DNA of 11,138 bases, from positions 1 through 11,138 of the forward strand of contig URZD01000058.1 in NCBI GenBank assembly GCA_900552305.1, read 5' to 3'. Positions 1 to 6,236 of this stretch are shown one piece after another. A model generated the notes under the pieces. The model ran no database searches and was not told the origin of the DNA. It saw nothing but the letters and a program-made list of their open reading frames with translations. The position numbers and the translations under genes are program-made. The stretch comes from an uncultured Eubacteriales bacterium (GTDB lineage: Bacteria; Bacillota; Clostridia; Monoglobales; Monoglobaceae). The number at the start of each line of letters is the position of its first letter. Within the stretch, counting starts at the first letter, position 1.

Positions 1-4
1 GTAG

Positions 5-30
5 GGGCGCGCATTGCGCGCCCGCGTTTT
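5..30. terminator. GC-rich hairpin, likely terminator at the window edge
   Basis: Positions 5-12 (GGGCGCGC) and 16-23 (GCGCGCCC) are perfect inverted repeats around a 3-nt loop. On the plus strand they are followed by a T-run at 27-30; on the minus strand an A/T-rich stretch precedes the stem. The hairpin lies 60 bases past the stop codon of the minus-strand methyltransferase and could terminate it. It could also terminate an unseen plus-strand gene entering from the left. The minus-strand U-tract would fall outside the window, so direction cannot be settled. Confidence 0.55.
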
Positions 31-84
31 GTGCAGAATTTGCTTTTTGCTCAATTATTGTTTTTTCAGATGCGCAGAGCGTGT

Positions 85-1221
85 TTACCGCTTTGATTTG
101 GGCAGACCGAAGGTCATAAATTCACATTCGAGGCGGCCGTTGTAGAAGCGGCGCTTTTTATCGGCGCGGCGGCCGAAACAGCGCTCAAAGCCGGGGTGCG
201 ACGTGATCGCGGAGAGCGACCAGCCGGGGTTGGCGCGGAGCATCTGCCCCATGTCGCGGTAGAGCGTCTCGCATGCCTTGCGGTCGCTCAGGCGTTCGCC
301 GTAAGGCGGGTTGCAGATGATTACGCCCTTGTCGCGGAACGGTGTCAGCTTTGCCACATCGCATACGCGGAACTTGATTTTGTCGGCAACACCGGCATTT
401 TCCGCATTCTTTTTTGCGATAGCGATAGCCTCCGGGTCAATGTCCGACGCATAAATCGGCGGTCTTGCGCCGGGGTCGGCATTTTCGCGTGCCTCGTCAC
501 GCGCGTCCTTCCACATTTGGGGCGGGATATGGTTGCGCCATGTTTCCGCAACAAAACGGCGCTTTATTCCGGGGGCGGTGTTGGTCGCGTAAAGTGCGGC
601 CTCTATGGCAAGCGTTCCGCTGCCGCAGAACGGGTCGAGAAAAATTCTGTCGCCGCGCCAAAAGCTCAAATCAATCATGGAAAACGCAAGCGTTTCGCGC
701 ATCGGCGCAAGAACGCTCTTTTCACGGTAGCCGCGCTTGTAGAGGTTTTCGCCGCTTGTGTCGATATAAAGCGTAATTATATCCTTCATGAGCGCGAACT
801 GAATGGGGTAAAGCGGACCCGTTTCCTCAAAATGAGAAATGCCGTAATGCTCCGAAAGCTCGGTTACAATAGCCTTTTTGATTATCGCCTGGCAGTCGGG
901 AACGCTGTGAAGGACAGATCGCAGCGAGTGACCCTTTACGGGGAATGCGGCATCCTTTTCGATGATGTTTTCCCACTTGATTTTTTTAACCTTTTCAAAA
1001 AGCTCGTCAAAGGTCGTAACCTTGAACTCGGCAATTTTAATCATAACGCGCTCCGCGGCACGCAGATTGATGTTGGCAAGGCAAACCGCCTCCGCGTCGC
1101 CTTCAAATGTGACGCTGCCGTCCTTGACCTCCGAGGTTTCGTAACCAAGACGTCTGACTTCGTTTGCAACAATCTGTTCCGTACCCAAAAGCGTGGGTAT
1201 TGTCAGTAAAAACCTTTTCAT
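85..1221 (-). CDS. THUMP-domain class I SAM-dependent RNA methyltransferase (RlmL/YpsC-type)
   Basis: A 378-residue cytoplasmic methyltransferase predicted to methylate the exocyclic N2 of a guanine in 23S rRNA, the known role of the RlmL half of E. coli RlmKL; Bacillus YpsC is the likely counterpart. An N-terminal region of about 165 residues matches a ferredoxin-like plus THUMP RNA-binding module and ends in PIQFALMKD (139-147). The Rossmann methyltransferase domain follows, with SAM-binding motif I DPFCGSGT at 196-203, an acidic loop ASDIDPEAI near 258-266, and the catalytic NPPY motif (NPPYGERL) at 304-311. The start ATG at 1221 has a good Shine-Dalgarno GGAG (plus-strand CTCC at 1228-1231) six bases upstream. 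The RlmK second domain of the E. coli fusion is absent, as is usual in Bacillota. The gene appears monocistronic, with its own promoter and a structured leader. Family assignment is firm; the exact target base is inferred. Confidence 0.93.
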   Translation of the reverse strand: MKRFLLTIPTLLGTEQIVANEVRRLGYETSEVKDGSVTFEGDAEAVCLANINLRAAERVMIKIAEFKVTTFDELFEKVKKIKWENIIEKDAAFPVKGHSLRSVLHSVPDCQAIIKKAIVTELSEHYGISHFEETGPLYPIQFALMKDIITLYIDTSGENLYKRGYREKSVLAPMRETLAFSMIDLSFWRGDRIFLDPFCGSGTLAIEAALYATNTAPGIKRRFVAETWRNHIPPQMWKDARDEARENADPGARPPIYASDIDPEAIAIAKKNAENAGVADKIKFRVCDVAKLTPFRDKGVIICNPPYGERLSDRKACETLYRDMGQMLRANPGWSLSAITSHPGFERCFGRRADKKRRFYNGRLECEFMTFGLPKSKR

Positions 1222-1354
1222 TTAAGTCTCCGTTCCGCCGCGCAGCGCGGCTGATATAGTATTTGCCCTAAAACGAAACAGGCATAAAAAATACGGGATA
1301 CAAAACCGCGGCGTACGTGGCGGAAGGCTCCGCACGGCTGCGCCTTGGTTTTAT
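1222..1354 (-). ncRNA. Structured 5' leader of the methyltransferase mRNA (three hairpins)
   Basis: From the predicted start site near 1354 to the start codon, the minus-strand transcript can form three hairpins in a row. H1 (1352-1302) begins almost at the 5' end. It has 18 base pairs in four blocks: AAAACC/GGTTTT, GGCG/CGCC, CGTG/CACG and CGGA/TCCG, separated by small internal loops and a bulge and capped by a 4-nt loop. H2 (1294-1259) pairs GTATTT with AAATAC and GCCT with AGGGC (one bulge). H3 (1251-1237) is GCCGCG-CTG-CGCGGC and lies just upstream of the Shine-Dalgarno. I do not recognise a known riboswitch class. A cis-regulatory or stabilising leader is the inference; that the RNA is made depends on the promoter call. 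Confidence 0.4.
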
Positions 1355-1360
1355 ATCCTT

Positions 1361-1389
1361 ATTATATCATTATACATCTGTACCGTCAA
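1361..1389 (-). promoter_or_regulatory. Sigma-70-type promoter of the RNA methyltransferase
   Basis: Read on the minus strand: -35 TTGACG (1389-1384), a 17-base spacer, and -10 TATAAT (1366-1361). The -10 is perfect and the -35 has one mismatch. The predicted start is near 1354, two bases before hairpin H1 of the leader. A second TATAAT overlaps the spacer. Confidence 0.75.
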
Positions 1390-1546
1390 GAAAATATTTG
1401 CGCGCCGCGGTATTTTTTCGCTGCGGCGGGTATTTAAAGAAGCAAAAATATCATAAATCCAAGAGCTTTAAAAGTTTTTACAGCCCTTTGTCCGTGCGCA
1501 TGAGCAGCTTTTTTCAAATACCCCGAACCGAAAATATAACCGACAG
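1390..1546. other. Intergenic stretch with inverted repeats downstream of the glycosidase
   Basis: I see no credible gene here. The stretch contains two inverted repeats. CGCCGC (1403-1408) pairs with GCGGCG (1423-1428) around a 14-base loop. A longer imperfect pair runs from 1428-1443 (GGGTATTTAAAGAAGC) to 1507-1523, which on the opposite strand reads GGGTATTTGAAAAAAGC. Either could help terminate the minus-strand glycosidase mRNA, but neither has a convincing U-tract. Confidence 0.3.
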
Positions 1547-2791
1547 CTAAAATTCGCGCACATACTCTCTGCCCTCATACCACGCGAGCATATTATTGAC
1601 AAGGAAGTTCCAGCTTTGGAATCCCGGATTGCTTACGCCCTCTCCCGTGTCGGGATTGTAATATTCGTGCATATGACCGCATTCTTCGATAGACCTGCCC
1701 AGGATTCTGACGGTTTTTTCCACCAGAGAGCGCGCCTCATCGGTATAACCGTAATCGGCGAGCGCACGGAAACACATATAATTCGATATTCCCCACACGG
1801 GTCCGAGCCAGCATGACGGATTTCCCGATTTCTTTATGCAGTACATTTTTTCAAGCTTTGACAGGGTGCGTATGCCAAACTTCGCATAAAAGGTTTTTTC
1901 GTTCAGCATATTTTCGCGAACCATGCGCTCGGCGCGGTCTTTATCGGCGATTCCCGCCCACATTGCCATAAATCCCGACCATACGTCTATCCTTTGGATA
2001 AGGCAGTTCCAGTGCCGCGGCGCGCCCTTGTGCAGCTGAGAATCGGGGTCAACGGGCAGAAGATTCAAGTCAACGCTGTAATAAAATCCGTTTCTCTCGT
2101 CCCACATATGCTCGTTTACGGCGTATTTCAGTTTCTCCGCCGCATCGGAATACCGTGCAGAGTTGATGCCAAGCCTTTCGCATATGTACTCCATTGCTTT
2201 AAGCTCCTTGTACATAAGGCAGTTGAGGTATACCGATGCGGAGCTGCGGTGCGGGCGGTAGAAGGTACAGGGGTCGTTATCCACTCCTATTGCGGAATCG
2301 TCGTTCCAGAAAAACAGACCCGTTTCCTTATGATAAAAATTGCCGAAATAGAAGTCAAGAAATTTTTCCGCCGTGCCGATATACTCGCGCAGCCACTCCG
2401 CGTCACCGCCGTGACGGCTGACAATAAACGCCGTATGCTGCACAAAGCACGGCTTGTGTATATTTGATATTTTGTCCGTGTTAAGTGACGGAATTGTGCC
2501 GTTCGGCGAAATTACGATAGGCATTCTTCCGTCAGCCGCGGTGCTCACGGCAAAGTTGCGGACGCAGCCTTTTTCACATTCAAGGTAGGACTCGTCATCG
2601 GCGCCGTTGTCAAGGCGTATCTGGTTTATACCTATATCGGTAAGCCAGCTGTCCCAGTCCCACAGCTGTGTCGTGTAACAGGTCACACCCGGAACGATAA
2701 AGGGATATTTTAGCAGTCCGTCCGGTTTCTTTGTGATTTCGGGATAGTTTTTTGCCGAATATTCTTTGATAAGCTTTGCGTATTTTTCCAT
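1547..2791 (-). CDS. GH63-like (alpha/alpha)6-barrel glycoside hydrolase
   Basis: A 414-residue protein with no signal peptide, so it probably hydrolyses alpha-linked oligosaccharides or a glycoside inside the cell. The pattern matches the six-hairpin clan GH-G-type fold (GH63, mannosylglycerate hydrolase, trehalase relatives). Counting from the chosen start it has WDWDSW at 44-49, GVDNDP at 169-174, NPSCWLGPVWGISNY at 324-338 and HEYYNPDTGEG at 375-385. By family analogy the Asp in DNDP is the candidate general acid and the Glu in HEYYNP the candidate base; this is inferred. The ORF is open to 2887, but that upstream ATG lies 5' of the predicted transcription start. The ATG at 2791 has GGAG eleven bases upstream, a somewhat long spacing. 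The AraC regulator lies upstream on the same strand, 194 bases away, and the gap carries a separate promoter and operator-like repeats. Substrate unknown. Confidence 0.85.
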   Translation of the reverse strand: MEKYAKLIKEYSAKNYPEITKKPDGLLKYPFIVPGVTCYTTQLWDWDSWLTDIGINQIRLDNGADDESYLECEKGCVRNFAVSTAADGRMPIVISPNGTIPSLNTDKISNIHKPCFVQHTAFIVSRHGGDAEWLREYIGTAEKFLDFYFGNFYHKETGLFFWNDDSAIGVDNDPCTFYRPHRSSASVYLNCLMYKELKAMEYICERLGINSARYSDAAEKLKYAVNEHMWDERNGFYYSVDLNLLPVDPDSQLHKGAPRHWNCLIQRIDVWSGFMAMWAGIADKDRAERMVRENMLNEKTFYAKFGIRTLSKLEKMYCIKKSGNPSCWLGPVWGISNYMCFRALADYGYTDEARSLVEKTVRILGRSIEECGHMHEYYNPDTGEGVSNPGFQSWNFLVNNMLAWYEGREYVREF

Positions 2792-2877
2792 AGTGCAATA
2801 ATCTCCGTTTCGCTGCCCCATGCCGAGTTTTTTGCAGATTGCCGAAAATTTTGCATAGGACAAAATATTTACATTAT

Positions 2878-2916
2878 AATTATACATTGCAGGCAGTGGA
2901 AAAACAATGTATAATT
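2878..2916. repeat. Perfect 12-bp-arm palindrome embedding the glycosidase promoter
   Basis: AATTATACATTG (2878-2889) and CAATGTATAATT (2905-2916) are exact reverse complements separated by 15 bases, with arm centres 27 bases apart. Each arm carries a -10-like hexamer for one strand and the TTG of a -35 for the other, so the element covers the promoter core completely. It could be an operator for a dimeric repressor or a consequence of two facing promoters. Confidence 0.7.
2879..2907 (-). promoter_or_regulatory. Promoter of the GH63-like gene
   Basis: On the minus strand: -35 TTGTTT (2907-2902), a 17-base spacer and a perfect -10 TATAAT (2884-2879). The predicted transcript starts near 2872 and has an 80-base leader before the ATG at 2791. 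The opposite strand also reads TTGCAG (2887-2892), 17 bases, TATAAT (2910-2915), but no plus-strand gene follows it. Confidence 0.7.
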
Positions 2917-2949
2917 TCTGCTTTTTTGTACCAAATAACGGCTTTTTTG
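2912..2949 (-). promoter_or_regulatory. Direct repeats 21 bp apart: candidate AraC-type activator site
   Basis: On the minus strand CAAAAAAGC occurs at 2949-2941 and again at 2928-2920, exactly 21 bp apart. Extended to 17-bp half-sites (2949-2933 and 2928-2912), 13 of 17 positions agree. The promoter-proximal half ends 4 bases before the -35 of the glycosidase promoter. Two direct 17-bp half-sites on a 21-bp register beside the -35 is the known arrangement at araI1-araI2. The adjacent AraC-family gene is the obvious candidate binder; this is inferred. Confidence 0.55.
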
Positions 2950-2985
2950 AGGTGGCTTGACGGTGATTATGAATGGCAAAAGAGG

Positions 2986-3828
2986 TCAGCGGTTTTCGTT
3001 TTTGTTTCGCCGCCGATATTCCGAAGGCGGGATTCCAAGCTCCTTTTTAAAGACAGAGCTGAAGTAGAACGGACTTGAAAATGACAGAGCCTCGGCGGTT
3101 TCGCGTACTGACGCGCCGCTGTCGAGCAGCTCCAGTGACTTTTTGATTTTTATTTTTGTGAAATATGCGATAACGCCCATTCCCGTATAGCGGCGAAATA
3201 TTTTCTTCAGTCCGGAGGAGCTTATGCAGCACTTCTTTGCAACAAAGTCAAGGGTTATATTTTGAGAAATATTCTGCTCCAGAACGCGCATTATATCCGA
3301 GAAAATCCGCGATTCGCCGTCACGCTTAGAGGAAACTGTGTCGTCAGCCTCCGGTCGGAGCAGAAAGTTTTCCGTAAGGTTTATGTAGGTCTGCGCCGCT
3401 GCAGGGTCGCGCGTTCCGAGGATAATTCCGTGTCGGGTTTCAAACGCCGCCTTGCCCGCCGCCATAATCGCGGAAATCGCCGCGCTGCCTTGCTCCGACA
3501 GGCGAAAGGTGCGGTTTTCAAGCTGCGCAAGACCCTTGCCGAATGCGTCAAACGAGAATATATAGACGTGAATCGGCTTGTTATTACAGGAATAAATCTT
3601 ATGAAACTCCATAGGCTTGTGAAAGATAATATCGCCCGGAACAAGCGTATAAATGCGGTCGTCCGCGGTAATTCCGACTGTTCCGCCGCATACATACACC
3701 ATCTCCCAAAAATTGTGGCTTTCGCCCTCAAAATAGAAGTCCGCGCCGTGGTGCGCGTCTATCAGCGAAATTACCGATTCAACGGTTATTCTTTTTTCTA
3801 CCTTTAAAAAACTGTATCTCGAATCCAT
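2986..3828 (-). CDS. AraC family transcriptional regulator (cupin sensor plus HTH_18)
   Basis: A 280-residue regulator from the chosen start. The N-terminal half is a cupin/AraC-binding type sensor domain, with DFYFEGESHNFWEMVYVCGG followed by VPGDIIFHKPMEFHKIY. The last 100 residues or so (about 181-276) form the two-helix-turn-helix AraC DNA-binding domain: LDFVAKKCCISSSGLKKIFRR for the first, and VRETAEALSFSSPFYFSSVFKKELGIPPSEYRR for the second, with the usual family signature. The ORF extends to an ATG at 3930, but that lies upstream of the predicted start site near 3892. The ATG at 3828 fits the start of the sensor domain, though its ribosome site is weak (GGAT eleven bases upstream). 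The gene sits between the glycosidase (same strand) and the divergent Gfo/Idh/MocA gene, so it probably regulates one or both in response to a sugar. Confidence 0.9.
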   Translation of the reverse strand: MDSRYSFLKVEKRITVESVISLIDAHHGADFYFEGESHNFWEMVYVCGGTVGITADDRIYTLVPGDIIFHKPMEFHKIYSCNNKPIHVYIFSFDAFGKGLAQLENRTFRLSEQGSAAISAIMAAGKAAFETRHGIILGTRDPAAAQTYINLTENFLLRPEADDTVSSKRDGESRIFSDIMRVLEQNISQNITLDFVAKKCCISSSGLKKIFRRYTGMGVIAYFTKIKIKKSLELLDSGASVRETAEALSFSSPFYFSSVFKKELGIPPSEYRRRNKNENR

Positions 3829-3871
3829 AATAAAAATATCCAATCTTGTATGTTTTGTGCCTGATTTCAGA

Positions 3872-3900
3872 TTTACATATAAAATAAATTCGTTTATAGT
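3872..3900 (+). promoter_or_regulatory. Promoter of the Gfo/Idh/MocA gene
   Basis: TTTACA (3872-3877), a 17-base spacer and TATAGT (3895-3900), one mismatch in each hexamer. The predicted start is near 3907, leaving about 50 bases of leader with AGGAG eight bases before the ATG. Confidence 0.55.
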
Positions 3901-3927
3901 TATATCATAAAAGCACTGATTTGTAAA
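3899..3927 (-). promoter_or_regulatory. Promoter of the AraC-family regulator
   Basis: On the minus strand: TTTACA (3927-3922), a 17-base spacer and TATAAC (3904-3899), one mismatch in each hexamer. The predicted start is near 3892. Its -10 overlaps by two bases the -10 of the divergent plus-strand promoter, so the two promoters probably compete for polymerase. Confidence 0.5.
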
Positions 3928-3956
3928 CAACCAATTTATAAAAAGGAGAAAAAATT

Positions 3957-5144
3957 ATGAGTACAGAGAGCGGAAAATTCAGAATAGCGGTTATCGGTTT
4001 GGGAAACCGCGGCTCGGACTGGGCAAAGCACATATTAAAAAGGGAGGACGCGCAGCTTGTTGCGGTTTGCGACAAATATTTCGACCGCGTTGAGAGTATC
4101 TGCGACTATGCGGCAAAGGAGGCGGACAAAAAAATCAAATATGCGGTGAGCGATTACCGTGAGCTTTTGGACAAGGACGATATTGACATTGTTATGATAA
4201 TCACATCGTGGGAGTCGCACGTGCCGCTTGCAGCCGATTTTATGAAGGCGGGAATTATCACCGCGCTTGAGGTCGGCGGCGCGTACAGCATAAACGATTG
4301 TTATAAGCTGGTCAGAACGTGGGAGCAGACAAAAACGCCGTTCTTCTTTATGGAGAATTGCTGCTACGGCAAGCGTGAGATGATGGTTAAAAACATGGTG
4401 CGCGACGGACTTTTCGGAGAAATCGTACATTGCAGCGGCGCGTATGCGCACGACCTGCGCGAGGAAGTCGTGAGCGGCGAGATAAAAAGACACTACCGTA
4501 TGCGCAACTACATAAACCGCAACTGCGAGAACTATCCCACACACGAACTGGGTCCGATAGCAAAGATACTGAATGTAAACAACGGAAACCGTATGCTGTC
4601 GCTGACCTCGGTTGCGTCAAAGGCGGCGGGACTTCACGACTATGCGGCGGAGAAATATCCGCAGTACAAGGATGTGCGTTTTAAACAGGGAGATATTGTG
4701 AACACGATAATAACCTGTGCGGGCGGCGAAACGATTTTGCTCACGCTTGACACCTCGTTGCCGAGGTCGTACAGCAGAGCGTTTCAGGTGCGCGGCACAA
4801 AGGGAATGTATTACGAGAACAACGACATGGTATTTTTAAACGAGCATACCGAAAAATACGAATTTGACGGAAGGGCGCTTTGGGGCAACGCTTCGCAGTA
4901 TGAGGAAAAATATCTTGACGATTTGTGGAGGCAGGATTTTGACAAGACATGGGGACATGACGGAATGGACGTGCTTATGCTCTCGGACTTTCTGCGCTGC
5001 GTAGGCGACGGAAAGCCGATGCCGATTGACGTATATGACGCGGCAAGCTGGATGGCAATATCCTGTTTGTCGGAGGATTCGATTCAAAAGGGCGGCGCAG
5101 CCGTTGCGATACCGGATTTTACGGAGGGTATGTGGATAAAATAA
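3957..5144 (+). CDS. Gfo/Idh/MocA family protein, GH109-like
   Basis: A 395-residue cytoplasmic protein with an N-terminal NAD(P)-binding Rossmann fold: GLGNRG at 14-19 and the acidic end of beta-2 at CDKYFDR. The family's usual EKP motif is replaced by EVGG (105-108). The C-terminal half carries NCCYGKREMMVKNMVRDG, FGEIVHCSGAYAHDLREE and YPTHELGP (193-200). This set resembles GH109 glycosidases such as alpha-N-acetylgalactosaminidase, which use NAD in a redox-elimination mechanism; His196 corresponds to the catalytic histidine region there. It may therefore be an NAD-dependent glycosidase rather than a simple sugar dehydrogenase, but specificity cannot be read from sequence. GH109 enzymes usually read YPTHGLGP, so E197 for Gly is a difference. 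The start has a good AGGAG. It is divergent from the AraC regulator and ends at a strong terminator, hence monocistronic. Confidence 0.85.
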   Translation: MSTESGKFRIAVIGLGNRGSDWAKHILKREDAQLVAVCDKYFDRVESICDYAAKEADKKIKYAVSDYRELLDKDDIDIVMIITSWESHVPLAADFMKAGIITALEVGGAYSINDCYKLVRTWEQTKTPFFFMENCCYGKREMMVKNMVRDGLFGEIVHCSGAYAHDLREEVVSGEIKRHYRMRNYINRNCENYPTHELGPIAKILNVNNGNRMLSLTSVASKAAGLHDYAAEKYPQYKDVRFKQGDIVNTIITCAGGETILLTLDTSLPRSYSRAFQVRGTKGMYYENNDMVFLNEHTEKYEFDGRALWGNASQYEEKYLDDLWRQDFDKTWGHDGMDVLMLSDFLRCVGDGKPMPIDVYDAASWMAISCLSEDSIQKGGAAVAIPDFTEGMWIK

Positions 5145-5154
5145 TTAAATAGGT

Positions 5155-5194
5155 AAGGCTCTTTCGGTAAGGTGTTATACCGAAAGAGCCTTTT
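5155..5194 (+). terminator. Intrinsic terminator between convergent genes
   Basis: AAGGCTCTTTCGGTA (5155-5169) pairs perfectly with TACCGAAAGAGCCTT (5178-5192), a 15-bp stem with an 8-base loop, followed by T residues to 5194. It starts 10 bases after the Gfo/Idh/MocA stop codon. The minus-strand U-tract is poor, but the stem could also serve the convergent LysR gene. Confidence 0.9.
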
Positions 5195-5234
5195 GGCTTC
5201 AAAATGTGTTTGTTATGCCATGAGCGGCAGAATA

Positions 5235-6113
5235 TCACAGCGCGGCTTTGACAAGACGGTGAAACAGGGCGGCAGGCTCGGGAAGGCTGTCCTTGTCGGC
5301 GCAGACAAGCGCAATACGCGAGGTGAGAGCCTTTTCGGGCAGCCGCATTACGGAAATATCGCCGCCGTATTCGGACGGAATGGCGGAGGGGTGCAGAAGT
5401 CCGACACCCAGACCGTTAAGCGCAAGCAGCAGCGTCATGCGCGCGTCATCGTTCACGCAGCATATGTTCGGCGAAAGTCCCGCCGACTCAAACACCGACT
5501 CGATTACCTTTTGCCAGCGTCTGTAGATGATAAGCGGAAGGCGGGCAAGCTCGGCGAGGGTTATGTCCGTGCTGCCCGCGGCGGCTTTGCCGAAAAATTC
5601 GCTTTTGCCTATCGCGTGGATTTCCTCCGTGCGGATGTATTCCGCGTGCAGCTTGGCTGCGGAAAACGGCGTGCGCGTGATTGCTGTGTCAATCTCTCGG
5701 TTTTGCAGCTTTTCAAGCAGCTGATATGTGTTTGCGCTGAAGACCGAGATTTTTATATTGGGGTACCTGTCGTGATACTCCTTCAGAATTTTTGTGAAAA
5801 GCGTACCCTGTACCGAGGAAATAACTCCTATGCGCAGCGTCCCGACCGTTCCGTTGCGGTAATCCTTCATTTCCCGCTGCGCGTTGTCGCACATTCCGAT
5901 AATCTCCAAAGCGCGTCTGTATATATGCTGACCCGCATCGGTCAGCGACAGCGTGCGCCCTTTTCTTTCAAACAGCTTGCAGCCAAGCTCCGATTCGAGC
6001 GCGTGCAGCTGCATGGTGAGCGGCGGCTGCGTCATGTGCAGCTTTTCCGCCGCCGCGGTAACGGTTTTTTCCTCCACAACAGTAGTGAAATAGTGCAGCT
6101 GTTTTATATCCAT
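5235..6113 (-). CDS. LysR family transcriptional regulator
   Basis: A 292-residue LysR-type regulator of standard length. The N-terminal winged HTH is MDIKQLHYFTTVVEEKTVTA, then AAEKLHMTQPPLTMQLHALE, with LGCKLFERKGRTLSLTDAG (about 44-62) as the wing. A linker helix follows, then a type 2 periplasmic-binding-protein-like effector domain from about residue 90 (GTLRIGVISSVQGTLFTKIL) to the end. The start ATG at 6113 has GAGG seven bases upstream. It is transcribed divergently from the ABC exporter operon, with interlocked promoters. LysR proteins commonly control the divergent gene, so the exporter operon is the first candidate target. The effector is unknown. Confidence 0.93.
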   Translation of the reverse strand: MDIKQLHYFTTVVEEKTVTAAAEKLHMTQPPLTMQLHALESELGCKLFERKGRTLSLTDAGQHIYRRALEIIGMCDNAQREMKDYRNGTVGTLRIGVISSVQGTLFTKILKEYHDRYPNIKISVFSANTYQLLEKLQNREIDTAITRTPFSAAKLHAEYIRTEEIHAIGKSEFFGKAAAGSTDITLAELARLPLIIYRRWQKVIESVFESAGLSPNICCVNDDARMTLLLALNGLGVGLLHPSAIPSEYGGDISVMRLPEKALTSRIALVCADKDSLPEPAALFHRLVKAAL

Positions 6114-6146
6114 GAAAAACCCTCTAATCTATATATTTTTTATATA

Positions 6147-6174
6147 ATTATAGCATAAAACATATATTTGTCAA
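6147..6174 (-). promoter_or_regulatory. Consensus promoter of the LysR gene
   Basis: On the minus strand: perfect -35 TTGACA (6174-6169), a 16-base spacer and perfect extended -10 TGCTATAAT (TATAAT at 6152-6147). The predicted start is near 6140. The -10 lies inside the palindrome TATAATTATA (6143-6152). Confidence 0.8.
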
Positions 6175-6196
6175 TAGGTGTTAAAAATGGTATAAT
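6168..6196 (+). promoter_or_regulatory. Promoter of the ABC exporter operon
   Basis: TTGTCA (6168-6173), a 17-base spacer and a perfect TATAAT (6191-6196); the predicted start is near 6203. Its -35 occupies almost the same bases as the -35 of the LysR promoter on the other strand, so both cannot be occupied at once. Confidence 0.8.
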
Positions 6197-6236
6197 GTAA
6201 GATAATAATGAGAAGGAAGGTTTTTTGGAGGGGAAA

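Noticed and set aside
196..1209. Long plus-strand ORF opposite the methyltransferase, and similar long antisense ORFs at 5172-6158 (plus), 6564-7502 (minus) and 8732-9370 (minus)
   Set aside because: They are rich in Arg/Cys/His, match no family I recognise, and mirror well-supported genes with conserved motifs on the other strand.
1302..1352. The 51-base hairpin as a miniature transposable element
   Set aside because: There is no target-site duplication or recognisable terminal inverted-repeat family; its position at the predicted transcript 5' end fits a leader better.
1222..1546. RNase P RNA, which sits beside ypsC in Bacillus subtilis
   Set aside because: I looked for the conserved RNase P core (GAGGAAAGTCC and ACAGAAA-type elements) on both strands and did not find it; the gap is also shorter than a typical rnpB.
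2792..2887. N-terminal extension of the GH63-like protein to an ATG at 2887
   Set aside because: That ATG lies inside the spacer/-10 region of the predicted promoter, upstream of the expected transcript start near 2872, has no ribosome site, and the extra residues look unrelated to the family.
3829..3930. N-terminal extension of the AraC regulator to an ATG at 3930
   Set aside because: It would start upstream of the predicted promoter's start site (near 3892), and the extension is AT-rich coding with no resemblance to the sensor domain.
6225..6236. TTG start for the first ABC subunit
   Set aside because: The TTG overlaps the GGAGG ribosome site itself; the ATG at 6237 has ideal spacing.
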